Positions 50,737 through 60,749 of a stretch of 64,000 bases of DNA are shown piece by piece. Numbering within the stretch: position 1 is the first letter of the stretch; each line of letters begins with the position of its first letter. Source of the DNA: Nocardioides solisilvae (GTDB lineage: Bacteria > Actinomycetota > Actinomycetes > Propionibacteriales > Nocardioidaceae); NCBI RefSeq assembly GCF_003194625.1, contig NZ_QHKX01000004.1, positions 1 to 64,000 of the forward strand, in the 5' to 3' direction. Position numbers and translations under genes: made by a program. Under the pieces are notes generated by a model. The model ran no database searches. It was not told where the DNA came from and saw only the letters and a list, made by a program, of their open reading frames with translations.

Positions 50737-53322
50737 ATGGCGACCCGTACGTCTTCCCCGCCGGGGTCGCGGAGCTCGAGCGCGTCCAAGAAGCCCTCGA
50801 GCGCCCGATCCCGGAGTACTGGCTCGAGCCGAGCCGGCAAGAGCCCCTCGCGACCCCAGAAGTCGCCCGCGAAGTCCGCCGCGCGCCGTCCCGCGCCCCG
50901 TGCCGTCCGCAACGGGCCCGGACCCGTCTCGCGCGGCTTCGGCGCGCTCGGCCGTGGCGTGCGCTCGGCCTGGCTGGGCCTGGCCCACGGGGTGGGGGCC
51001 ACGGCCCGCAGCGTCGGCCACGGGGCCCGCGACCTCGATCCCGCGCACCGCCGCGACGGCGTCGGGCTGTTCCTCCTCGGCGCGGCCCTCGTGGTCGCCG
51101 GCGCCGTGTGGTGGCAGCCGCCCGGTGGCGCCATGGACCTCGTCCGCTCCCTCACCGCCGGCAGCGTCGGCAAGGTCGGCTGGGCGGTCCCGCTCTGGCT
51201 GGCCTACCTCGGCTGGCGCACCCTGCGCGACCCCGAGCACAACGGCCCGGCCGGGCGCCAGGTGATCGGCTGGTCGGCGTTCGTCCTGGGCGTGCTGGGG
51301 ATCGTGCACATCGCCAACGGCAACCCGCAGCCCAGCGTGGGGGACGCCAAGGACCTGCAGCAGGCCGGCGGTGCCGTCGGCTTCGTGGTCTCGAGCCTGC
51401 TGCTCGACCTGCTCCGCACCCCCTGGGTCGTCGTCCCGCTCCTGGCCCTGCTCGCCGTCTTCGGCGTCCTGGTGATCACCGCGACGCCGCTCTACCAGGT
51501 CCCGGTCCGCCTCGCGGCCCTGCGCGACCGCCTGCTGGGCCGCTCCGCGGCCCCGGAGGCCGAGCCCGACGGGCTGGAGGCGAGGCCCGTGCGGCAGCGC
51601 CGACGCAGCCTGCCGGTCGACGAGGACATGGGCGACCCCGCCTACGACTCGCCGGTGCTCGAGGAGCGCGAGGTGCGCAAGCGCCGGCGCAAGCCGGACC
51701 CGGTCGACGTCGCGCTGCAGGAGGGCGACGCGGGGCTCGGGATCCTGGACGCCGCTACCGCGGCCGCCGAGGACGACGCCGCCACCGGCGAGGTCGAGCC
51801 GCCCCCGCACACGCCGCTGCCGCCCCGGGTCGAGCAGCTCGCCCTGTCGGGCGACATCACCTACACCCTGCCCGCCAGCGACGTGCTCAAGCCGGGCTCG
51901 GTCCACAAGGCCCGCTCCAAGGCGAGCGACGCGGTCGTCGACCGGCTCCAGCAGGTGCTGGAGGAGTTCGGGATCGACGCGCAGGTCACCGGCTACACCC
52001 GTGGCCCGACGGTCACGCGGTACGTCGTCGAGCTCGGGTCGGCGGTCAAGGTGGAGAAGGTCACGGCGCTGTCGAAGAACATCGCCTACGCCGTGGCCTC
52101 GGCCGACGTCCGGATCCTCAGCCCGATCCCCGGCAAGTCGGCGATCGGCATCGAGATCCCCAACACCGACAAGGAGATCGTCTCCCTCGGCGACGTCCTC
52201 CGCTCGGAGACCGCCCGCTCCAACCACCACCCGCTCATCGCCGGCCTCGGCAAGGACGTCGAGGGCGGCTTCGTCGTCGCCAACCTGGCGAAGATGCCGC
52301 ACCTGCTCGTGGCGGGTGCGACCGGCTCCGGCAAGTCGTCCTTCATCAACTCGATGATCACCTCGATCATGATGCGGGCCACGCCCGACGAGGTCCGGAT
52401 GATCATGGTCGACCCCAAGCGGGTGGAGCTCAACGCCTACGAGGGCATCCCGCACCTGATCACGCCCATCATCACCAACCCCAAGAAGGCCGCGGAGGCC
52501 CTCCAGTGGGTGGTGCGCGAGATGGACATGCGCTACGACGACCTGGCCAACTTCGGCTTCCGGCACGTCGACGACTTCAACAAGGCGGTCCGGGCGGGCA
52601 AGGTCGAGGTGCCGCCCGGCAGCGAGCGCCAGCTCTCGCCGTACCCCTACCTCCTGGTCATCGTCGACGAGCTCGCCGACCTCATGATGGTCGCCCCGCG
52701 GGACGTCGAGGACGCGATCGTCCGGATCACCCAGCTGGCCCGCGCGGCGGGCATCCACCTCGTCCTCGCGACCCAGCGCCCGTCGGTCGACGTCGTCACC
52801 GGACTGATCAAGGCCAACGTGCCGTCCCGGCTCGCGTTCGCCACCTCCAGCCTCGGCGACAGCCGGGTCATCCTCGACCAGCCGGGTGCCGAGAAGCTGG
52901 TCGGCCAGGGTGACGGGCTCTTCCTGCCGATGGGCGCCTCGAAGCCCGTCCGGGTGCAGGGCTCGTGGGTCACCGAGGCCGAGGTGCACCAGGTCGTGGC
53001 GGCGTGCAAGAACCAGCTCGAGCCGACCTACGTCGAGGAGGTCACCGCGCCGGCGTCTGCCAAGCGCGAGCTCGACGACGACATCGGCGACGACATGGAG
53101 CTGGTCGTCCAGGCCATCGAGCTCGTGGTCTCCACGCAGTTCGGCTCGACCTCGATGCTGCAGCGCAAGCTGCGGGTCGGCTTCGCCAAGGCGGGTCGGC
53201 TCATGGACATCCTGGAGAGCCGCGGCGTGGTCGGCCCGAGCGAGGGCTCGAAGGCCCGGGACGTCTTGGTCAAGCCCGACGAGATCGATTCCGTGATCGC
53301 GACACTGGAGGGGGAGCGATGA
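50737..53322 (+). CDS. ftsK: DNA translocase FtsK/SpoIIIE
   Basis: 861 aa. A basic Ser/Arg-rich leader (about residues 1-80) precedes four membrane helices (about 105-250), a variable linker, and the motor: beta domain region VTGYTRGPTVTRYVVEL, Walker A GATGSGKSSF (about 525), Walker B LLVIVDELADLMM, and LARAAGIHLVLATQRPSVDVVTG. The C-terminal gamma domain (about 785-861, with STSMLQRKLRVGFAKAGRLMDILESRGVV) binds orienting DNA motifs. It clears chromosome DNA from the septum. It is coupled by ATGA to the following RodZ-like gene. Confidence 0.97.
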   Translation: MATRTSSPPGSRSSSASKKPSSARSRSTGSSRAGKSPSRPQKSPAKSAARRPAPRAVRNGPGPVSRGFGALGRGVRSAWLGLAHGVGATARSVGHGARDLDPAHRRDGVGLFLLGAALVVAGAVWWQPPGGAMDLVRSLTAGSVGKVGWAVPLWLAYLGWRTLRDPEHNGPAGRQVIGWSAFVLGVLGIVHIANGNPQPSVGDAKDLQQAGGAVGFVVSSLLLDLLRTPWVVVPLLALLAVFGVLVITATPLYQVPVRLAALRDRLLGRSAAPEAEPDGLEARPVRQRRRSLPVDEDMGDPAYDSPVLEEREVRKRRRKPDPVDVALQEGDAGLGILDAATAAAEDDAATGEVEPPPHTPLPPRVEQLALSGDITYTLPASDVLKPGSVHKARSKASDAVVDRLQQVLEEFGIDAQVTGYTRGPTVTRYVVELGSAVKVEKVTALSKNIAYAVASADVRILSPIPGKSAIGIEIPNTDKEIVSLGDVLRSETARSNHHPLIAGLGKDVEGGFVVANLAKMPHLLVAGATGSGKSSFINSMITSIMMRATPDEVRMIMVDPKRVELNAYEGIPHLITPIITNPKKAAEALQWVVREMDMRYDDLANFGFRHVDDFNKAVRAGKVEVPPGSERQLSPYPYLLVIVDELADLMMVAPRDVEDAIVRITQLARAAGIHLVLATQRPSVDVVTGLIKANVPSRLAFATSSLGDSRVILDQPGAEKLVGQGDGLFLPMGASKPVRVQGSWVTEAEVHQVVAACKNQLEPTYVEEVTAPASAKRELDDDIGDDMELVVQAIELVVSTQFGSTSMLQRKLRVGFAKAGRLMDILESRGVVGPSEGSKARDVLVKPDEIDSVIATLEGER

Positions 53323-55211
53323 GCGCAGCCGAGGAGCACCTCGACCACGAGGCCGGCGCCGGGGACGGGACGGACGGTCCGGCGCTGCGGCTGGCCGCCG
53401 GACTCGTCGAGGTCCGCCGCAACGCCGGGCTGGCCGCCGCCGTCGGGGGCCTGTCGGCCGCCGTGGCGATCGCCTACCTGGCCCGGGCCACGAGCACCGG
53501 CACGATCCTCGACTGGGCCCTGGTGGGGGTGATGGGGGTCCTCGCCGGCACGTGGCTCGCGTCCTTCCTCGACGCCCGCACCCCGCTGCTCGTCGCCGAC
53601 GCCCAGGGCGTCCGGGTCCGGCTCGGCCGCACGTGGCGGGGGCTGCCCTGGTCGGCCGTCGAGCGGGTCGAGCACACGCCCCGTCGCGGCCTGCTGCGGG
53701 ACGGCCGGCTGGTCGTCGTGCCCCGCAACCCCGACCTGCTCCTCGCCGAGCTGGACCGGTCCGGCAGTCGCCAGGCGAAGGTCGCCACCCGGATGTACGG
53801 CGGTCCGCTCGCCCTGCCGCTGGGCCTCACCACCCGCGTGAGCAGCGAGGGGGTCGACGTCACCGAGGCGCTCACCCGGCTGGCCGACCGGGGCGCGGAG
53901 GTCGTCGTCCACGCGCCGCAGGCGCGCTCGGGCGCGGCAGACGCCGACGCGACGGCCGACCTCGCGACGGCCGCCCCGGAGGCCGCGGAGCTCGCTGAGC
54001 CCACGTCGTCCTCGACGTCTGCGGAGCGGGGGGCGTCGCCGGCCGGTGCCGAGCCGTCCACGGAGGGCACGGAGGAGTCCGGGGCCGCGCGCACGCCGCG
54101 CCTGCGCGACCCGCGTCCGCTGCTCGCCGGTGCCCTGACGCGGGTCTCGGCCCCGCTGGGCCGCCGCCGCACGCGCACGGAGGAGGTGTCGCCCGACGAC
54201 GTCGAAGCGGACGAGGCCGGGTCGGACGGCGTCGCGGACGAGGTCTCTCCGGAGGCGTCGGACGAGGCGCTCGCCGGGTCGCTCGAGGCGTCGCCGGCCC
54301 CCGAGCCGGGGCGCGAGGTGGCCCAGCCCGCGCGTGCGGAGGTCCGCCGTGACGCGGCGCAGGACGAGACCGTGGTGCTGCCCTCCGCGGTGGAGCTGGT
54401 GGAGGACACCCAGACGTGGGGCGACCGCGTCCGGCCGATCGCCCGGGGCGGCCACCCGGTGGCCCCCGTGGTCTTCGACGACTTCGCCGTGGAGCCGGCG
54501 CGCGACCCCGTGGTCGGTCCCGAGCTGGCGGCCGCGCGCACCCGGCTGCGGCTCTCGGTCGACCAGCTCGCCGAGCGGACCCGGATCCGCCCGCACGTGA
54601 TCGAGGCCCTCGAGGTCGACGACTTCGTCCCCTGCGGTGGGGACTTCTACGCCCGGGGACACCTCAGGACCCTGGCCCGGGTGCTCGGGGTCGACGTGGC
54701 CCCGCTGCTGGCGACCTACGAGGAGCGCTACGCCCACGCCCCGATCGACCCGCGACGGGTCTTCGAGGCGGAGCTCGCCACCGGGGCGCACGGCCCGATC
54801 CGCGGGACCCGCGGCGGTGCGAACTGGTCGATCCTGGTGGCGGCGGTGATGGCCCTGGTGCTGGCGTGGTCGGTGGCCCGCCTCGTGATGGACACGCCGT
54901 CCGACCTCACCCAGGCCCCCGTCCTCAACGGCTCCGGCGGCCCGCACGCGGGCAGCGCCGTGGCGGCCGACCCGGTGCCGATCGTCGTGGCCGCGCCCGC
55001 GGGAGGGGCCCGAGTCGTGGTGCGCGACAGCTCCGGGGCCGTGGTCTTCCAGGGCAACCTCGCCATCGGCGACAGCCGGACGGTGGACGCCTCCCCGCCC
55101 GTGCGGGTCCAGTCCAGCGACGGCGCCGTCACGGTCCAGGTCAACGGTGTCGACCGCGGCCCGGTGGGCGAGCCGGGCATCGCGGCGCAGGGCACCTACG
55201 CGGGCGACTGA
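53319..55211 (+). CDS. Membrane protein fusing a bacterial PH-like domain to a RodZ-like HTH/DUF4115 module
   Basis: 630 aa. The N-terminal part has two membrane helices (about residues 35-75) and a bacterial PH-like domain (LLVADAQGVRVRLGRTWRGLPWSAV). A disordered acidic Ser/Ala/Glu linker covers about 185-390. Then comes the RodZ helix-turn-helix (ARTRLRLSVDQLAERTRIRPHVIEALEVDDF...YARGHLRTLARVLGVD), one helix (SILVAAVMALVLAWSVARLV) and a DUF4115 domain outside the cell. RodZ links MreB to cell-wall synthesis; many actinobacteria keep HTH-DUF4115 proteins next to ftsK and rimO. The PH-like half is unusual. ATG overlaps the ftsK stop. Confidence 0.82.
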   Translation: MSAAEEHLDHEAGAGDGTDGPALRLAAGLVEVRRNAGLAAAVGGLSAAVAIAYLARATSTGTILDWALVGVMGVLAGTWLASFLDARTPLLVADAQGVRVRLGRTWRGLPWSAVERVEHTPRRGLLRDGRLVVVPRNPDLLLAELDRSGSRQAKVATRMYGGPLALPLGLTTRVSSEGVDVTEALTRLADRGAEVVVHAPQARSGAADADATADLATAAPEAAELAEPTSSSTSAERGASPAGAEPSTEGTEESGAARTPRLRDPRPLLAGALTRVSAPLGRRRTRTEEVSPDDVEADEAGSDGVADEVSPEASDEALAGSLEASPAPEPGREVAQPARAEVRRDAAQDETVVLPSAVELVEDTQTWGDRVRPIARGGHPVAPVVFDDFAVEPARDPVVGPELAAARTRLRLSVDQLAERTRIRPHVIEALEVDDFVPCGGDFYARGHLRTLARVLGVDVAPLLATYEERYAHAPIDPRRVFEAELATGAHGPIRGTRGGANWSILVAAVMALVLAWSVARLVMDTPSDLTQAPVLNGSGGPHAGSAVAADPVPIVVAAPAGGARVVVRDSSGAVVFQGNLAIGDSRTVDASPPVRVQSSDGAVTVQVNGVDRGPVGEPGIAAQGTYAGD

Positions 55212-55268
55212 CGTCACGGGCCCGGCGAATCCGCTCCGCGGGGTCCGGGACGGCATACTCGACCTCCT

Positions 55269-56735
55269 ATGACCATGCAGAGGACGGACGCCCCAGGGGC
55301 GCCGATGAGTGTGGCGGTGGTGACCCTCGGGTGCTCCCGCAACGAGGTCGACTCCGAGGAGCTGGCAGGACGCCTGGAGGCCGACGGCTTCCGGCTGGTG
55401 GCCGACCCGGAGTCCGCGGAGACCGTGGTGGTCAACACCTGCGGCTTCGTGGAGGCCGCGAAGAAGGACTCGGTCGACACGCTGCTGGAGGCGGCCGACC
55501 TCAAGGCGCACGGGACGACCCGCGCGGTGGTGGCCGTGGGCTGCATGGCGGAGCGGTACGGCCAGGACCTCGCCGAGTCGCTGCCCGAGGCCGACGCGGT
55601 GCTCGGGTTCGACGACTACCCCGAGATCGCCGCCCGGCTGCGCTCGATCGTGGCGGGGGAGAAGCACGTCCCGCACGTGCCGTCCGACCGCCGTCGGCTC
55701 CTGCCGATCTCCCCGGTGGACCGGGCGGCGGTGGCGGACGTGACGGTGCCCGGGCACGCGGTCCCCGACCTGGACCCCGCCGTGGCGCCCGCCAGCGGGC
55801 CCCGGGTGCTGCGCCGCCGGCTGGAGGGTGGCCCGATGGCGCCGCTCAAGCTGGCGAGCGGCTGCGACCGCCGGTGCGCCTTCTGCGCGATCCCGGCGTT
55901 CCGCGGCTCGTTCGTGAGCCGTCGCCCGTCCGACGTGCTCGCCGAGGCCCGGTGGCTCGGCGAGCAGGGGGTGCGCGAGCTCTTCCTGGTGAGCGAGAAC
56001 TCCACCTCCTACGGCAAGGACCTGGGCGACCTGCGACTCCTCGAGACGCTGCTCCCCGAGCTGGCCGCGGTCGACGGGATCGACTGGGTGCGCGTCTCCT
56101 ACCTGCAGCCCGCCGAGACCCGGCAGGGCCTGGTCGAGGCGATCGCAGGCACCGAGGGCGTCGTGCCCTACTTCGACCTGTCCTTCCAGCACGCGAGCGC
56201 GCCGGTGCTGCGCCGGATGCGTCGCTTCGGCGACCCCGACAGCTTCCTGGGCCTCCTGGAGCGGGTCCGCGGGGAGGCGCCGCTGGCCGGCGTCCGCTCC
56301 AACGTCATCGTGGGCTTCCCGGGGGAGACCGAGGACGACCTCGAGGTGCTGTGCGACTTCCTGGAGGCCGCGCGGCTCGACGTCACGGGCGTCTTCGGCT
56401 ACTCCGACGAGGACGGCACCGAGGCCGAGGGCTACGACGGCAAGCTGGACGCCGACGAGGTCGCCGCGCGGGTGGCGCACGTGACCGCCCTGGTGGAGGA
56501 GCTGACTGCCCAGCGCGCCGAGGAGCGGCTGGGGGAGGAGGTCGAGGTGCTGGTCGAGTCGGTCGAGGACGGCGTGGTCGAGGGCCGCGCCCGGCACCAG
56601 GGCCCCGAGGTGGACGGCACGACGACCCTCACCGGCGCCCCGGCGGGAGCGCGGGTCGGAGACCTGCTGCGGGCCGAGGTCGTGGACACGGTGGGCGTGG
56701 ACCTGGTGGCCCGGGTGCAGGGGGCTGTCCGATGA
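55269..56735 (+). CDS. rimO: Ribosomal protein S12 methylthiotransferase
   Basis: 488 aa. The UPF0004 domain has three cluster Cys in [20 protein letters not shown] and VGCMAERYG. The radical-SAM motif is [11 protein letters not shown] (about residues 198-208), and a TRAM domain ends the protein. RimO adds a methylthio group to an Asp of ribosomal protein S12 (beta-methylthiolation); MiaB is the tRNA-acting relative. The acidic-rich insertion and neighbours favour RimO. ATG 55269 is used; ATG 55305, just before SVAVVTLGC, is an alternative. The stop overlaps pgsA. Confidence 0.92.
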   Translation: MTMQRTDAPGAPMSVAVVTLGCSRNEVDSEELAGRLEADGFRLVADPESAETVVVNTCGFVEAAKKDSVDTLLEAADLKAHGTTRAVVAVGCMAERYGQDLAESLPEADAVLGFDDYPEIAARLRSIVAGEKHVPHVPSDRRRLLPISPVDRAAVADVTVPGHAVPDLDPAVAPASGPRVLRRRLEGGPMAPLKLASGCDRRCAFCAIPAFRGSFVSRRPSDVLAEARWLGEQGVRELFLVSENSTSYGKDLGDLRLLETLLPELAAVDGIDWVRVSYLQPAETRQGLVEAIAGTEGVVPYFDLSFQHASAPVLRRMRRFGDPDSFLGLLERVRGEAPLAGVRSNVIVGFPGETEDDLEVLCDFLEAARLDVTGVFGYSDEDGTEAEGYDGKLDADEVAARVAHVTALVEELTAQRAEERLGEEVEVLVESVEDGVVEGRARHQGPEVDGTTTLTGAPAGARVGDLLRAEVVDTVGVDLVARVQGAVR

Positions 56736-57373
56736 CCGCCGAGGCGCGACGGACCAGCAACCTCAACGTGCCCAACGCGCTGACGACGCTGCGGATCCTG
56801 CTCGTGCCGGTCTTCGGCTGGGCGCTGCTGCAGGACGGCGGCGACTCGGTGACGTGGCGATGGGTCGCCTTCGCCCTCTTCGCGGTCGCCATGATCACCG
56901 ACAAGATCGACGGCGACCTGGCCCGCAAGTACGACATCGTGACCGACTTCGGCAAGATCGCCGACCCGATCGCCGACAAGGCGATCACGGGCATGGCCTT
57001 CATCGGCCTCTCGCTGGTCGGGGACGTCTGGTGGTGGGTGACGGCCGTGGTCCTGGTGCGGGAGTGGAGCGTCACCCTGCTGCGGCTCTCGGTGCTCTCC
57101 GACGTGGTGATGGCCGCGTCCCAGAGCGGCAAGGTCAAGACCATGCTGCAGGGTCTCGCGCTCGGCCTCCTCCTGTGGCCCCTGCCCCACGGGGAGGCGC
57201 ACGGAGGCGCGTTCGACGCCTGGGGGACCCCGGGCGAGCTGCTCTTCCTCCTCGGCCAGGTCGTGCTCGCGGGCGCCGTCGCCATGACGCTGTGGTCGGG
57301 CTGGGAGTTCGTCCGGGACGTCCGCCGGCACCGGTCGGCGCGCGCCTCGGAGGCAGGCACTCGGAGCCTCTGA
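56732..57373 (+). CDS. pgsA: CDP-diacylglycerol-glycerol-3-phosphate phosphatidyltransferase
   Basis: 213 aa membrane enzyme. The CDP-alcohol phosphotransferase motif DG-x2-AR-x8-G-x3-D-x3-D is complete, from DGDLARKY to [10 protein letters not shown] (about residues 59-82). Several hydrophobic helices follow. It makes phosphatidylglycerol phosphate from CDP-DAG, first step towards PG and cardiolipin. ATG overlaps the rimO stop (ATGA). The order ftsK, RodZ-like, rimO, pgsA, then cinA and clgR corresponds to the actinobacterial Rv2748c-Rv2745c type neighbourhood (pgsA3). Confidence 0.93.
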   Translation: MTAEARRTSNLNVPNALTTLRILLVPVFGWALLQDGGDSVTWRWVAFALFAVAMITDKIDGDLARKYDIVTDFGKIADPIADKAITGMAFIGLSLVGDVWWWVTAVVLVREWSVTLLRLSVLSDVVMAASQSGKVKTMLQGLALGLLLWPLPHGEAHGGAFDAWGTPGELLFLLGQVVLAGAVAMTLWSGWEFVRDVRRHRSARASEAGTRSL

Positions 57374-57443
57374 CTGGCTTTCACACCCGTCCCTCTGGTT
57401 ATGGTGGCCAGGATCACTTGTCCACCGAACAAGGGAACAGACT

Positions 57444-59726
57444 GTGTCAGCGATCAGAAGCTCGGGCCGCCGCTTCTCGGCGACGGCGATCATCACGGGG
57501 CTGGTAGCAGCACCACTCAGCGTCGTGGCGGTCACCGCCTCGCCGGCCGCGGCGGCCGACGACGTCGTCATCAACCTCATCGGGGTGAACGACTTCCACG
57601 GCCGGATCAACTCCAGCACGACCAAGTGGGCGACCACGGTCGAGAGCCTCCGCAACGCGTCGGAGACCGACTCCGACCTCTTCGTGGGTGCGGGCGACCT
57701 CATCGGCGCCTCGGAGTTCACGTCGGCGGTCTCCAACGACCAGCCGACCATCGACGTGCTCAACACGCTCGGCCTCGACGCCTCGGCCGTCGGCAACCAC
57801 GAGTTCGACCGTGGCTGGGCCGACCTGCGCGACCGGGTCATCGCCAACAACACCAACGCGAAGTGGAAGTACCTCGGCGCGAACGTGTACCAGAAGGGCA
57901 CCCAGACCCCGGTCCTCCCGGAGTACGCCGAGTTCACCGTCGGCGAGCTCACGGTCGCCGTCGTCGGTGCGGTCACCGAGGAGACCCCGTCGCTGGTCAG
58001 CCCGGGCGGCGTCGCGGACCTCACCTTCGGTGAGCCCGTGCAGGCCGTCACCCGGGTCGCCGACAAGCTCAGCGACGGCAACGAGGCCAACGGCGAGGCC
58101 GACGTGATCGTCGCGACCTTCCACTCCGGCGCGGCCCACGGGACCGGCTCCGACTACGCGAAGGAGGCCGCCACCGCCGGCGAGTTCCAGCGGATGGCGC
58201 AGCTGCCGGCGAGCGTGGACGCGATCTTCAACGGCCACACCCACCAGGTCTACGCCTGGGACGCCCCGAAGCCCGGCGGCGGCACCCGGCCGATCCTGCA
58301 GACCGGTGAGTACGCCGCCAACGTCGGCCACGTCACCCTGACCGTGGACGCGGCCACCGGCGACGTGAAGTCGTACCAGGCCGAGAACGTGGCCGCGGCC
58401 AAGGAGGCCGACCTGGCCAACCCGGTCGTCGCTCAGGTGGACCAGATCGTCAAGGCCGCGCAGGCGAAGGCAGCCGAGATCGGCAACCAGCCGATCGGCA
58501 GGCTCACCGCCGACGTGACCCGCGCCTACGCCGGCGTCGACGCCAGCGGCAAGCCGGTCGAGGACCGCGGGGCCGAGTCGACCCTCGGCGACCTGGTCGC
58601 CAACGCCCTGCGGGACGGGGTGCCGGCCGAGGTGGCCGACCCCGACCTGGGCATCGTGAACCCGGGTGGCCTGCGCGCCGACCTGCGCTTCCAGGGCGAC
58701 CCGGCGAGCAACCCCGCCAACACCGACGGGGTGATCACCTACGGCGAGGCCAACGACGTGCTGCCGTTCGTCAACAACATCTGGACCGTCGAGCTCACCG
58801 GTGCCCAGCTGCGGCGGGTGCTGGAGCAGCAGTGGCAGCCCGCCGGCGCCGGGCGTCCGTTCCTGCACCTGGGCCTGTCGGACAACGTCGAGGTGACCTA
58901 CGACTCGACCCAGCCGGCCGGCGAGCGCATCACCTCCGTGCGCATCGACGACCAGTGGCTCGACAGCAAGAAGGTCTACAGGGTCTCCACCTTCTCGTTC
59001 CTCGGCGCGGGCGGCGACAACTTCACCGCCTTCCGGGACGGGACCGCCAAGGACACCGGCCTGGTCGACCGCGACGTGTGGATGAAGTACCTGCGCGACC
59101 ACCCGGTCAGCCCCGACTTCGCCAAGCAGCAGGTCGAGGTGCGTGACCTGAAGCCGCGCAAGGTGACGATGGGTGCGCGGGTCCGGACGAAGCTCTCCGG
59201 CCTCGACCTCGCCTCGACCGGCGCTCCGAAGAACACGAGCGTCGAGGTCGTGCGGGTCCGCGCCAACGGCAAGCGCAAGGTGATCAAGACGGTGCCCGTC
59301 ACCGACGGGGCCGCCACCGTGAAGTTCGCCGCGCCGGCCGCCCAGGCGATCGAGCTGGTCGCACAGCCCTCCGGCACCACGGTCACCCGCGAGCTGCGGA
59401 AGACCCGCCCGAAGATCAAGCAGGTCCGCGTCTTCCCGAAGGTCGTCAAGGCGGGCAAGACGCGTCCGCGCGTCAAGGTCGTCGTCCAGGCGAACAACGA
59501 CGGCAAGGTGGCCGGGCGGGTCAAGGTCGTGGTCAAGGGCCAGGGCTACAAGGCCAAGGCGTTCGGCAAGCTGGCCAAGGTCAAGGGCAAGCCGCGCAGC
59601 AAGGTGAACGTCCGCCTGCCCCGGCTGCCGAAGCCCGGCGTCTACACCGTGCGGGCCAAGTACCTCGGCAACAACAAGTACAACCCGCAGAAGAAGAGCT
59701 ACAACCTCCGCGTGAACCGTCGCTGA
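57444..59726 (+). CDS. Secreted bifunctional metallophosphatase/5'-nucleotidase
   Basis: 760 aa. The signal peptide has a basic start and Ala-rich cleavage site (SPAAAADD, about residue 38). The metallophosphatase domain has NDFHGR, GAGDLIGASEF, GNHEFDRG and FNGHTHQVYAW. The 5'-nucleotidase C-terminal domain has NALRDGVPAEV, VNPGGLRADLRF and TYGEANDVLPFVN. A basic, Lys-rich beta-repeat region (about 600-760) follows, with no sortase motif. It hydrolyses extracellular nucleotides and releases phosphate. GTG 57444 has AAGGGA upstream; TATGGT about 40 bp upstream may be the -10. It ends at two terminators. Confidence 0.93.
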   Translation: MSAIRSSGRRFSATAIITGLVAAPLSVVAVTASPAAAADDVVINLIGVNDFHGRINSSTTKWATTVESLRNASETDSDLFVGAGDLIGASEFTSAVSNDQPTIDVLNTLGLDASAVGNHEFDRGWADLRDRVIANNTNAKWKYLGANVYQKGTQTPVLPEYAEFTVGELTVAVVGAVTEETPSLVSPGGVADLTFGEPVQAVTRVADKLSDGNEANGEADVIVATFHSGAAHGTGSDYAKEAATAGEFQRMAQLPASVDAIFNGHTHQVYAWDAPKPGGGTRPILQTGEYAANVGHVTLTVDAATGDVKSYQAENVAAAKEADLANPVVAQVDQIVKAAQAKAAEIGNQPIGRLTADVTRAYAGVDASGKPVEDRGAESTLGDLVANALRDGVPAEVADPDLGIVNPGGLRADLRFQGDPASNPANTDGVITYGEANDVLPFVNNIWTVELTGAQLRRVLEQQWQPAGAGRPFLHLGLSDNVEVTYDSTQPAGERITSVRIDDQWLDSKKVYRVSTFSFLGAGGDNFTAFRDGTAKDTGLVDRDVWMKYLRDHPVSPDFAKQQVEVRDLKPRKVTMGARVRTKLSGLDLASTGAPKNTSVEVVRVRANGKRKVIKTVPVTDGAATVKFAAPAAQAIELVAQPSGTTVTRELRKTRPKIKQVRVFPKVVKAGKTRPRVKVVVQANNDGKVAGRVKVVVKGQGYKAKAFGKLAKVKGKPRSKVNVRLPRLPKPGVYTVRAKYLGNNKYNPQKKSYNLRVNRR

Positions 59727-59732
59727 CGGTCT

Positions 59733-59799
59733 CGCGGCTCCCCGAGGAGCCGCGGGAGCAGGGGGCGAGGGGCCCGGGTGCACGCACCCGGGCCCCTCG
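59733..59799 (+). terminator. Tandem hairpin terminators after the 5'-nucleotidase gene
   Basis: The first stem is CGCGGCTCC (59733-59741) with GGAGCCGCG (59746-59754). The second is perfect over 16 bp: 59766-59781 (CGAGGGGCCCGGGTGC) with 59784-59799. There is no long T run, as usual in this GC range. Confidence 0.8.
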
Positions 59800-59808
59800 T
59801 CGCGTCCC

Positions 59809-59814
59809 TAGGAT
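59809..59814 (+). promoter_or_regulatory. -10 element TAGGAT of cinA
   Basis: TAGGAT lies six bases before ATG 59821. It begins ten bases after the preceding terminator. Confidence 0.5.
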
Positions 59815-59820
59815 CGGGGC

Positions 59821-60360
59821 ATGAGCGAGCTCGACCGGCCCGATGCCCCCGCCGACGTGCCCGACGACGTCCCCGTCGGCACCGAGGCGCTCGTGCGCCC
59901 CCTGCTGCGACGGCTGGCCGACCGCGGCTGGTCGCTCGCGGTGGCCGAGTCGCTCACCGGAGGCCAGCTCGCGGCGGCGGTCACCGCCGTGCCGGGTGCG
60001 TCCGTCGTCTTCCGGGGCGGCGTCGTCTCCTACGCCACCGAGGTCAAGGTCGAGGTCCTCGGGGTGGACGACGAGGTGGTGCGGCGCGACGGCGTGGTCT
60101 CCGCCCGCTGCGCGGAGCAGATGGCCGCGGGGGTGCGTCGCCTGCTCGGCGCCACCTGGGGGGTGGCCACCACCGGTGTGGCGGGGCCCGAGACCCAGGA
60201 GGGCCACCCGGTCGGCACCGTCTTCGTGGGGCTGGCCGGCCCCGCAGGGGCCGGCTCGCACTCCCTGGTGCTGCCTGGGGACCGTACCGGGGTCCGCGCC
60301 GCCACCTGCCGCGAGGCACTCCGCCTGCTGGAGATCGCCGTGGCGGAGGACGCCGGTTGA
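59821..60360 (+). CDS. cinA: CinA C-terminal domain protein (nicotinamide-nucleotide amidase family)
   Basis: 179 aa, only the PncC-type amidase domain and not the N-terminal molybdopterin-binding-like domain of full CinA. The catalytic Ser is in [15 protein letters not shown] (about residue 46). [28 protein letters not shown] and [22 protein letters not shown] are typical. PncC deamidates NMN and recycles pyridine nucleotides. The leaderless -10 supports the start. It is placed next to clgR, as in other actinobacteria. Confidence 0.93.
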   Translation: MSELDRPDAPADVPDDVPVGTEALVRPLLRRLADRGWSLAVAESLTGGQLAAAVTAVPGASVVFRGGVVSYATEVKVEVLGVDDEVVRRDGVVSARCAEQMAAGVRRLLGATWGVATTGVAGPETQEGHPVGTVFVGLAGPAGAGSHSLVLPGDRTGVRAATCREALRLLEIAVAEDAG

Positions 60361-60410
60361 GGGGTTCCGGTAGCGTGGGGCCCAGAGTCGAACCCTGGAA
60401 GGACGCGCGC

Positions 60411-60719
60411 ATGGTGCTGTTTCGTCGCTCGCTCGGCGAAGTCCTCCGCCACAAGCGGATGGAGCTGGGCATGACGCTGCGCGAGGTCTCCGCGGAGGCC
60501 CGGGTGAGCCTCGGCTACATCAGCGAGATCGAGCGCGGCCAGAAGGAGGCGTCCTCCGAGCTCCTGGCGTCCCTGTGCGCCGCGCTCGAGGTACCGCTCT
60601 CGTCGGTCCTGCGCGACGCCAGCGTGGCCGTCGCCCACGAGGAGGCGCTGGCAGCCACCACGTCGCTCGAGGTGGCCCGCCCCGTCGCCGACCGCGAGGT
60701 CGTCGCCTCGGCCGCCTGA
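60411..60719 (+). CDS. clgR: XRE-family regulator, ClgR type
   Basis: 102 aa. The helix-turn-helix reads [48 protein letters not shown] (about residues 7-55, in parts), which matches ClgR, the activator of clpP and other protease genes in actinobacteria. ClgR itself is often degraded by ClpP1P2 through its C-terminal residues; here the end is SAA, fitting Ala-tailed degradation. GGAAGGA precedes ATG 60411. A -10 TAGCGT lies at 60371-60376. It follows cinA by 50 bp. Confidence 0.9.
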   Translation: MVLFRRSLGEVLRHKRMELGMTLREVSAEARVSLGYISEIERGQKEASSELLASLCAALEVPLSSVLRDASVAVAHEEALAATTSLEVARPVADREVVASAA

Positions 60720-60749
60720 CCGGGCTCGTCGCGCGGGCTCTGCTCAGCG

